Made by a program: the position numbers and the translations under genes. Positions 55,979 through 64,000 of a stretch of DNA of 64,000 bases are shown piece by piece (within the stretch, counting starts at the first letter, position 1; each line of letters opens with the position of its first letter). Source of the DNA: Holothuria scabra. Its lineage: Eukaryota; Echinodermata; Holothuroidea; Aspidochirotida; Holothuriidae. A model generated the notes under the pieces. The model saw only the letters and a program-made list of their open reading frames with translations, made no database searches and was not told the origin of the DNA. The stretch covers positions 28,499,594-28,563,593 of the forward strand of contig CM074188.1 in assembly GCA_037179385.1 (NCBI GenBank). Direction: 5' to 3'.

Positions 55979-56255
55979 ACTGATTGGCTGATTGGCTGAC
56001 TGGCTGACTGGCTGACTGACTGACTAACTGACTCATTGACTGTTTGATAGACTGATTGATTGACTGATTGTTTGACTAACTGATTGACTGACTGAATGAC
56101 TGACTGACTGACTGGCTGGTTTGCTGGCTGACTGGTTGACTGACTGACTGACTTATGCATTCGTGTCGATGTGTTGTTAGATCACATCTGACTTATTGAC
56201 TGACAGACTTGCTGCCTTAATGACTGATTGAACGACCGACCGACCGACTGACTTA
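55979..56255 (+). repeat. Tetranucleotide (GACT/GATT)n satellite
   Basis: Long degenerate runs of TGACTGACTGAT and TGGCTGACTGGC type, interrupted near 56160-56190. The translation is a low-complexity Ser/Gln/Val repeat and is not a gene. Confidence 0.92.
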
Positions 56256-56690
56256 GTTTTAACACTTGCCATGGGTGATGTTTAAGTTAAGAACACGATA
56301 ATATTTGCATAGGAATTATTTATTAGGGCGCGGATCCAAGGGGTGGAGGGCTTTTACGCCCTCAGCTCGCCCTTTCGCTACATCAACAATAAAACATGTG
56401 GGAAATTAGCAGTGCAACTCTCTTACACCCTGCTTTTTCTTAAGTCAGCCCCCTTGCACTAATGCCAACATGACATACAGCAACGATATCATATGAACGA
56501 TATCATATGTGAAAGCCTCTTAATCAAGCCACAAAGTCTTTAATTGAGGCTTAAAACGCCAACAAATGATGCGTTATTGACAAGTTAAATAATACTTTTG
56601 ACACGAAAAGATAGATAACGAATGTGAACTTGTGACGTCCCACTTATTTGCATCATATATGGTGGAACATTTCTCTACTAATCCCATGCA
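56256..56690. other. Unassigned DNA
   Basis: 'GGGCGCGGATCCAAGGGG' near 56330 looks like an eroded hAT end. No gene seen. Confidence 0.35.
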
Positions 56691-56930
56691 GACGCGGATC
56701 CAGGATTTGGGGAAAGGGGAAGTGGGCCGTCGGCAGGAGGTCCAGAGCGAGCGGTGAAGGTTGGAAGTCACGGTGGTTGGTTAAAGGTCATTCCCCTTAA
56801 AAATGGATTCTATGTATCTGGAAAGCATATTTTCCGTACTTAAAAAAACGTTAGTTGGTCAAAACATCGTTGGTCATCGTAAAGGGTGGCGTGCGTCGAA
56901 AGTGCCTCCACCTGGATCAGCGCTTGTCAT
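56691..56930. mobile_element. Eroded hAT-type element
   Basis: Left CAGACGCGGATCCAGGATTT; right complement CAAGCGCTGATCCAGGTGG. The two share GATCCAGG in inverted orientation. Flanking octamers do not match, so the boundaries are tentative. Confidence 0.4.
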
Positions 56931-58050
56931 TAGAGACTCGTGTCATATTTTGATTATTATTCTGTTTTGAATTATTCATATTTACCTAAAATTAAAATAT
57001 CATTTTGACTGTCCATTCAATGGACTGAATAAGTTAATAAGTTACCATGAACAGGTTTCTCTGAGAACTTATCTTTACCAATTAATTACATGCATCTGTC
57101 GCTTTCCATTTTAGGATGGAATGAGTACTTACAGTTCTGCAAATATTTTCTGCTTGGGCTTAACAAGGAATAACTTGAGTGCAACTGTATTTTTCTTGTT
57201 TGTGACTGCAAGTTTTGTTGTATATGAATTTGGCCACCAGTTGACCTAAAGATTTGTCGGCGAACCAACTTCGGGGTCATTTTAGTATCATTTTTTCGTC
57301 TATTTGAACCACGAATAGTTGTATTCAATTCAATACCTGAAATTAAGGTGCTTATAAAGGGATTTTAGATAGTTTGCTTCCAATTCTGGTGGTATTGGTG
57401 ATCAAAATTGCTATTACTTAACTTAAAAACGTTGCTTCCTTTGCATCCATCCATTCTTTTGCACCATTACTTGGCTGCTGGGTTCGTCTTTAAGTCACCT
57501 ATGTTTGTATACAAGTACTAGATTTAGCATGATGACCAATTCTAGTTAACTGTCACAATGACCTGTAAATCAGAGTAGTGTAATGTCATTTATTTTAAAG
57601 GTACTATATAATTCCAGGCAGATGCGAGAAAAAACTGTGAATTAATCAAATAACTTGGTGGTTCAGTTTATTTTACTCAATTGGAGAAAGGCTACCTAAT
57701 TAAAAATCGACTATATGACATTTAACGATGAAATATGTAGTAGATTTTTCAAAATGTTTTAATGTACGGTTATCTTTGTAAATATTTGTCGAGTAACTTA
57801 CGATTTGACATTCATTCTTTCATCTCTCAAAGATGAACACATTTCCTGGGTTGATAATTCCAACAGGCAATTTGCTGATCAATGATTCCAGGTTTTTCCA
57901 AAGATTGTTCCAAATGTCCCTTCAAAGGTTATTTTTGCCGGTTTCTTTTAAAACGATGTTATCTCCTAAGCAAACCATTTAACGTCACCTTATACTTTAC
58001 TTCTCTGTTCGTGCATTTGCCGTCTCTTCTTTTAGATAGCTAAGCTATTA
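56931..58050. other. Unassigned AT-rich DNA
   Basis: No gene or repeat boundary recognised. Confidence 0.4.
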
Positions 58051-58051
58051 T

Positions 58052-58325
58052 CCTATAGACGAATCCGATCAGCGCTTGATTTTAGTGACTGTAGGTTGCC
58101 ATATAAGTGGGGTCCATCAGCCTTAAATCGTCTCTATTTATTGTCTACACGAATTTCATACTCTCATATTCGGTGAAATTGAGGAAATCAAGATACAGTT
58201 CAGTGTACAACTATCCACGGTACAGGTAAGCCAGCCTGAGGATATCGACAGATTAATAAGTAATAGACCCCAGTTAAAGCCGACTACAATCAGACCATCA
58301 CTTGCTGTCCGGACTCGTCTATACA
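58052..58325 (+). repeat. CTATAGACGAATCCGA repeat (copy 3)
   Basis: Starts CCTATAGACGAATCCGATCA and matches 50930-51215 throughout, including 'CATCAGCCTTAAATCGTCT' and 'ACCATCACTTGCTGTCCGG'. Confidence 0.8.
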
Positions 58326-59237
58326 CCCATGGTCCAAATGCGCATCACTTCATATTAGGAAAAACTGATGAATACGGCGTTAAATACGGCTTTGATTATG
58401 ATTTGGATTTGCAATCTTTAAGGTTTGTTCGCGTGACATCAGTAAATAGTTTTTAGTGAAGTGGTGAATTTCAATGAGAGAATAAAATGTTTTTTTTATC
58501 AATATCAGACGAATTTATGACAACAGAATGAAAGTTTCTCTTACCCCGTTTTCTGTAATTCTGTTTTTAGAATTAAAGCAAAACAGGGAAATCAACGTTT
58601 GGCTGTAGAGTCCTTTCTTTACTTGTGATGTTTAGAGATTATTGTTCAATCTTCTTGTTTTTAATAAACAGCTCGGAGGTTTTTATGTTTATTAAAGAGT
58701 GGCACAGTTTTGATAATTCATTAAGGACGGTGTCTTTGTTTAACGGAGATACGTTTATTGTATATGAATGGAACACTTCATATTTCGTCAGAAAACAATT
58801 ATTTCTTAGTTCTGGTTGAGTTGTACATGTGCATAAAAGTGTTTTCCAAGCAAGCATTATTGTTCTTTAATCTAAGCCTAAATAATGGCACATTTGTTTC
58901 AATTTCATTTTGTATAATTATATTTATGAATAAATGTATGATCGAATGGATCGTGCGCACCGGAGTTTCCCCAACAAAACTGAACAATCACCGGCAATCG
59001 TGACGCCGGGTTCAAAGTTTAGCTGCATCATTCATCTTTCAAACAAATGTTTAAAAGATTTGGAAACGTTTATGTCTAATTCTCTTCATTTAAATATTCA
59101 TGTAGACCTGGTAAGGGTAATCACTTCCCAAACGGACCATTATTTGATTATTTATTGAGAACAATATTTATGAAAAGTCAACATTTTAGTTCATTAAATA
59201 GGAGACGTTTGGAACTTTATTATATGGCGCAATAATA
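58326..59237. other. Unassigned AT-rich DNA
   Basis: Nothing recognised. Open frames on both strands overlap and lack motifs. Confidence 0.4.
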
Positions 59238-59807
59238 TTAAAAGGAGAGTTTAAGGTCACAACAGAATTTGGTATGTTAGAGAGGTGCTTATTCTAAGCA
59301 CTTTGGTGGAATTTGCTTTGAAATCTGATGTGTGTGTTTCTCAAGATATGAACAGGTAAAGTTTTCACATTTTCAACAAAAAGTGAACTTGAAGCAAGCA
59401 CATATGATATCACATCCCCGCATCAATGGGCAGTCTTTTGTTTTTCTTTAAACTTTATACTGGATTTTCTCCTCAACAGTACTACATTATTAAAATGTGA
59501 TTGCATAAGTGGCATGAGAATTTTACAAACTTTGCTTCCCCCACAGGGAGGTTATACTCCTATTATCTTCAAGGTCAACACAACAGTCTGATAAAACAAA
59601 GGGAAACAAAGCATTCCTTGTCAGTGTGAGGAAGTGATATAAGCTCTGCTGCCCTCAAACTCACTTTTGAACACAAACCTACTGACTTCATTTACTGATA
59701 TCTCAAGAAATACATGTCCGATTTGGATTGAACTTTCACCACACTGTGTAGATTTTGTTCCTCTTTCACATATGAAAATTGCATTTTTGCTTAAATTTCC
59801 CCTTTAA
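59238..59807. mobile_element. Possible MITE with TTAAARGGRRARTTTAAG ends
   Basis: TTAAAAGGAGAGTTTAAG (left) and the complement of the right end, TTAAAGGGGAAATTTAAG, agree at 14 of 18 positions. The interior has 'TGATATCTCAAGAAATACAT' and 'TCACCACACTGTGTAG', phrases common in dispersed invertebrate repeats (recollection). Confidence 0.4.
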
Positions 59808-60146
59808 GAATGTGGTATAATAAAATTTCCTGCAGAATCCAAGAGGGAATCTGGTTAATAATGCTATACATTTGCATATTCATGGGTAAACGTATAATTG
59901 TGTAGGCTTAAAGATCACGATTTGAGGATTTTGTCCTTTTCAACGTTGTCAACATAAGTTACATTGATAGCTGTTTGTTGCCAATTCTAAAAGGGTACGA
60001 ATATTGTATTATTAAAACTGCTGCTACAATATGGGAAAATTACGTTAGAGCAAAGTAAGTAGCAATGTGGGTAGGTGTCAATGACAGTAGCAACTCTCTG
60101 AAAACTCAGAAAAAATAGTCATCTGAAGGTTTGTATGCTGCTGAGG
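59808..60146. other. Unassigned DNA
   Basis: Nothing recognised. Confidence 0.4.
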
Positions 60147-60166
60147 TAAATTGGTGGGTTGGTGTC

Positions 60167-60377
60167 CGCTTCTCGGCCTTTTGGCTAAGATCATGGGTAG
60201 TATCTGTTCCTTTCGTTCAGTCTAGAATGGAGCCATTGATGTAAATGGTCTGAGGGCCGTGAAGTTAGTCAAGTGTTGTCCTTCAGTGGATGTATATCTT
60301 CCTCGGGAAGCAGATTAAGGTTAGGTTTCGCCGAACGGCTCTTTGCCAGAGAGTCGTGAGGAGTTTAGAAAAAAGTA
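60167..60377 (+). mobile_element. SINE with U2 snRNA-derived head (copy 1, best preserved)
   Basis: 60167-60209 reads CGCTTCTCGGCCTTTTGGCT, then AAGATCATGGGTAGTATCTG and TTC: the first ~44 nt of U2 snRNA with one or two substitutions. After that the sequence leaves U2 (no branch-site stem, Sm site or U2 3' domains) and enters a non-snRNA body ending 'TTTAGAAAAAAG'. Near-direct repeats of 'AAATTGGTKGGTTGG' and 'TRTCCG' flank it (60148-60166 and 60378-60403), consistent with retrotransposition. Such snRNA-headed SINEs are known from few animals. Confidence 0.82.
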
Positions 60378-60464
60378 AATTTGGTTGGTTGGTTGGTATC
60401 CGGTAGGACTGCATCTGCATCCGGTTATGGAGTTTGTTTAAACGAGGAATAACGAGGTTACCGT

Positions 60465-60912
60465 TTACCACAACTTCCTTCGGGGCACCCTTCGGCAAGG
60501 TGCACCTGTATTTTCCCAGTCTTGTTGCCTTTGGGCGTGATGTTGCCTTAAGGCGTGGTGTTGTGGTGTGGTCTTCGGGGTGCTGTGGCCATTGGGCGAT
60601 GGGAGTGGGATAATCTTGGTTTGTGTTGTTTTGGGATCTGACGTGGGGTTGGCATCGAGACGGTGGTTCGTGTTGAGGGCGGTGGTGGGTGAGATGTCGG
60701 ATTGTTCATAACGTGTAGCAAAGATTTTCGTTTCGTTTGCTGTTTGTAGATAGGATTTGCTATTATGTTTGTCATCCGATTGGTTTTGTTGGGGAAGTTT
60801 GTTTGCTTTTTGATCGTGTCTATTTCGAAGCACGTTATAGATAAATTTGGTTGATGTCTGTAACAGGTTACCATTAGGTATGTTGTCTAGTAAGAAGTCA
60901 ACAATGACATCC
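60465..60912 (-). CDS. Long open frame, Gln/Asn/Thr/Pro-rich, unknown
   Basis: About 150 codons without a stop after an acceptor-like TTGGTTTTCAG: 'DVIVDFLLDNIPNGNLLQTS', 'TKFIYNVLRNRHDQKANKLP' and 'PLPSPNGHSTPKTTPQHH'. Downstream, another frame reads 'APKEVVVNGNLVIPRLNKLH'. It could be an eroded retroelement ORF or a host exon. I do not recognise a domain. Confidence 0.25.
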
Positions 60913-61545
60913 TGAAAACCAACAATCTGCCGTTTCTGCGTTAAACGTGTTGGGATACTCCAAGCAAGACTATGGAATGGCTGTTTGTAAGGAATTTTCA
61001 GACAAATGGTCGAAAAAAGTTCCTTATAAAGATCTTATATGTGCACAGGATATCACAGAGCAAAAGTAAATCCTTATTTGGACTGAGGAATAACAAGCGA
61101 ACGCCTACAAGTACAGGCAGCGGATATAGTCAGCCAATTGGATACGCGCAAGTTCGTGCACTTGTGGGACGAATTCTGCTGCGTGCTACCCACCTTTCTA
61201 AATATATGTCTTCCACATAGATCAGGGATGAAAGCAGGTGCACATTGTTGTGCCTCCCAAATGACGTCATTGTTAACGTCAATGCAAAAGGCCTATATGT
61301 ATTCCGGATCGAATTCCGGAGCAGAATAAAGGGACCATGTTTGTGGCGTTATTTAATATGTTGCTTAACATTCCCTGGAAGATCGTTGAAGAGTTTGTAT
61401 GTAGGAGCCGTTATTTATAGGCTGGAGGAAACTGATTCAGTCAGAACATACTAATATATCCCAGCAGAAAATTTCTTGTGAGACCTTTTGTCCAAATTCC
61501 AATAACTGAAGGATTCCAAATGGTTGGAAAAGTATAATTTTGAAA
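60913..61545. other. Unassigned DNA
   Basis: Nothing recognised. Confidence 0.4.
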
Positions 61546-61975
61546 GCCCCTTTGTGATTTGTTTTATTTCTGTCAACAACTTACTGGATATAGCCCTTTG
61601 AAAACAAAGGGTTTTCCACAGGGTATGGCTTGAAACTTTTAAATTCAAAGAATTTTAACCTAAAGGGTTTCAAAGGGAACTTTGAGCTGGGACACTTACA
61701 AAATATTCAAAATACGTTTCCTCCTAAGCCTGTGGGGTACTGCGGGGAATACAGGTAAAGTTGCTACTGGTGGGTGATGTGACTAAGTGAAACAATTAAT
61801 GGGTTTGTCATTTTTATAAAAATTAAAGAACAGTGCAAACGCACAGACGGCTAGTCATCAAAATGTCTTGCATTGCACGTACAAAAGAGGTGATTGATTA
61901 GGAAGAGAAACATTTCTTACAGCTGTGTTGTACGACCTGATCAGCACTAAAAGTTTTGCTAAAGGGATAATTGAG
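61546..61975. repeat. Dispersed repeat shared with 51868-52300 (copy 2)
   Basis: Matches the partner copy along its length. Here no tRNA-SINE follows the 3' end, which dates the SINE next to copy 1 as a separate event. Confidence 0.7.
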
Positions 61976-63560
61976 CTGTGCTTAACATCTACCGAATGCT
62001 TCACTAAACATGCACGTTTACACGTCACGCCATCACATTATTCAATTGAGGTATTCCATGTTGCCAACGCCACAACACTCATTGAGCCAGTGAGCAACGG
62101 CTGGAAAAATCCGTGGTCGGTCCGAATTAAATTGTTGCCGCATGAAATTTTGGGGCACATTTTTGGATACACAGATTGAGTCCAGCACATATCGTACGAC
62201 GTTCCCTTTCTTTCGTCAGTACGTGCATACAACACTGTCTATCTGTCCAGTCAACTAGAACGAAAAGAAATATTTCGGTACTACTTTACAGTTGGGAAGC
62301 AGACCTCACATTTGTGACCGTTATTGCGCAATCTCTTCATCCTTAGCACTCTCGGTGAAATGCATTTTGGGAGACCGTGCTGGAGTTGGCTTTCACAAAG
62401 CGAAAACGGACACCCGTCAAAAATGTCAATAATTCGTATTCATAGTGTTAAGTAATTGAGTATTTTTGGCAACTGAAAAAAAAAAAGTTAAATATTCAAA
62501 AGCAACTTGCTTTAGTAGACAGCGTTTTTCAGGGAGTGCACTTTGGCTAGAGTCTTCGTCATTAGCTTTTCGAGAAAACCGAAGGAGTGAGAGCTCACTT
62601 GCGAAGTTTTCAAACTGCACATTTTCCGTCTTCAAGGTGAGAATATGTTGAAATGTCATTTGAAAGAGAATGAACAGATAGCATATTTTAAAATAAAGTG
62701 GTACCTTTCTTGTTATTCTGTTATCTTCACTTAAAATGCTCTAAAGGACTCTGGTCTTTGTTCTGCTTCATCCATTTATTATTTGTTCAAACTTTCGCAT
62801 CACTTACGTATGTGTACACACAAAGCATGGCATTGTGTTGGATCTTATATCGCAGTGCTCAACGCCAGATACCATCACGCATTGCGTTTCAAGATGGCTG
62901 ACTGACTACATATGCACTGCAAACAGAATCGCAGCACAAACAAAGCGGGATTAACCGTCTTCAGGGATATTGGAATAATTTATCAAAGGACCTATGTGAG
63001 GAAGTATATTTCCTGTGTTAATGTGTGTATTCGGTAAATCTTGGACAGCTTCAGGATGATTTCGGGACAAATATGTGACCCTTCGCCGATAGTGCGGAAG
63101 GGTGACCTAAAATCTCCCGATGATATTTGGGCCTTTTGGCCGACAATTTGGCCTAAAATTGGTTTTGCTTGCTTAGTCTGGTAAGTGTCATTCATAGTTT
63201 TACTGATAGTAACTGGATGTAAACAGAACAAATAAGCCATTCTTTTTCCCAAGTGTACATTTCCATAGGGGGCTAAAATTCAAAATTGTGTGACGTCACC
63301 AGAGCTTAATGATATTTCGGTGACCCTGAGGTCAGCTTCCCAACTGTTTACGGCAGATTAAAAAGCAGATTTTCACACCAGAAGGACAATTTAGACACAA
63401 TTCACTGCTGTAAACAACGCCTCGGGATCCCTCCTTATACTAATGGATGGATTAAGAAAGAATGATTTCACCAAATTTAATTTTCATGTTAACTCAAATT
63501 TTGGAAAACGTGATGTATGTGCGAGATCGGTTTGTCTACGGAGCGCGCCTAGTGTCATAA
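61976..63560. other. Unassigned DNA
   Basis: No gene or element boundary recognised. Open frames at 61925-62235 and 62426-62659 occur on both strands and lack motifs. Confidence 0.4.
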
Positions 63561-63564
63561 ATAC

Positions 63565-63770
63565 CGAAGATACAAATGAGATGTCGAGTTTCACGATGAC
63601 ATGTCGAACTGCCAAATGAAATGTTGAATTCCAAAATGACATGTTGAATTTTAAGATGAAATGTCGAAATCAAAAATGAGATGTGGACACGGTTTTGACA
63701 CTGTATGCGAGCGAGTGGAGCGCCAACAGTGTCATATGTCGAAAATTTCAAAATGAGATGTCGAGACGGT
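63565..63770 (+). repeat. ~20-bp minisatellite, AAATGAGATGTCGA unit
   Basis: Six or more degenerate units: AAATGAGATGTCGAGTTT, CGATGACATGTCGAACTG, AAATGAAATGTTGAATTC, AAAATGACATGTTGAATTT and so on. A non-repeat segment lies at about 63690-63740. The long minus-strand open frame over it is a repeat artefact. Confidence 0.85.
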
Positions 63771-63777
63771 CCTATTA

Positions 63778-63870
63778 ATGAATGCCCGTGAATGCCCGTC
63801 TGTATAATGATTGCCCGATCTCTGACAATGAATGCCTGTCTCTGAGAATGAATGCCTGTATAGTATGTTA
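63778..63870 (+). repeat. GAATGCCCGT minisatellite
   Basis: 'GAATGCCCGT' or 'GAATGCCTGT' recurs four or five times with irregular spacers (CTCTGAGAAT, CTCTGACAAT). Confidence 0.75.
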
Positions 63871-64000
63871 TTAGTTGCCGTTCATTCCCTCGCAAGCATT
63901 CAACAAATTGTCCCCCGATGATCGTTTGTATTTTTTCATCAATCAAGATGAGTTCAGCTTATTCTTGAGTTCCCTTCACAGACAGACGTACAGTCAGTCA

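Noticed and set aside
55969..56160. A Ser/Gln-rich protein
   Set aside because: It is a frame through a tetranucleotide repeat.
60167..60209. A functional U2 snRNA gene
   Set aside because: Only the first ~44 nt match U2. The branch-site recognition region, Sm site and 3' stem-loops are absent.
63536..63946. A 136-codon minus-strand open frame
   Set aside because: It covers two minisatellites and its internal repetition reflects them.

Overview
The window reads as an intron- and repeat-rich animal nuclear genome, AT-rich by eye, with no bacterial or organellar gene arrangement. Five spliced exons encode fibronectin type III (FN3) modules. Penelope-like retroelements (PLEs), hAT and piggyBac-type DNA transposons, tRNA-derived SINEs and many MITEs fill the rest. 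The repeat style suggests a marine invertebrate deuterostome (echinoderm, hemichordate or lancelet). That is inference, and I cannot name the species.

Host gene: one multi-exon gene on the minus strand appears to run through the window from about 41.0 kb (5') to 11.3 kb (3'). Five exons, at 41.0, 37.9, 33.3, 13.3 and 11.6 kb, each begin in phase 1. The first four also end in phase 1, and the last four encode FN3 modules. The exon at 41.0 kb encodes a glycine- and cysteine-containing extracellular-type module that I do not recognise. The architecture fits the ectodomain of a cell-surface receptor (Tie-like kinase or receptor phosphatase type), but no signal peptide, membrane span or kinase/phosphatase exon is visible. 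The last exon stops exactly at the end of its FN3 module, about 20 bp from a palindrome-rich mobile element.

Layout: 0-5 kb and 35-37.5 kb hold copies of a dispersed element built on a ~155-bp tandem unit whose core is a cluster of AGGTCA half-sites; an inverted array lies at 11.8-12.5 kb. 7.3-9.4 kb is a hAT-type element carrying a nested piggyBac-type MITE. 9.75-11.3 kb is a nested element flanked by clusters of TTCTATAGAA-like palindromes. 15.2-18.0 kb is a second hAT-type element with a nested foldback. 20.4-29 kb is a PLE nest: two PLE families, one nearly complete element with reverse transcriptase (YRDD), GIY-YIG nuclease, flanking pLTRs, hammerhead-ribozyme folds in the pLTRs, and a palindrome-rich DNA element inserted in its ORF. 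30.6-32.7 kb holds minisatellites and a hAT MITE with a perfect 8-bp target duplication. 39.2-40.6 kb is a tandem array of octamer/homeodomain-like units. The right third (41-64 kb) holds no gene I can support; it consists of MITEs, SINEs, hAT derivatives, simple repeats and unassigned DNA.

Most notable: (1) a short-repeat family whose 5' head is derived from U2 snRNA, with two headed copies and two related tails; (2) hammerhead ribozymes in the PLE terminal repeats, two with intact cores and one with a core mutation; (3) two element types bounded by clusters of short palindromes; (4) arrays of nuclear-receptor-like half-sites.
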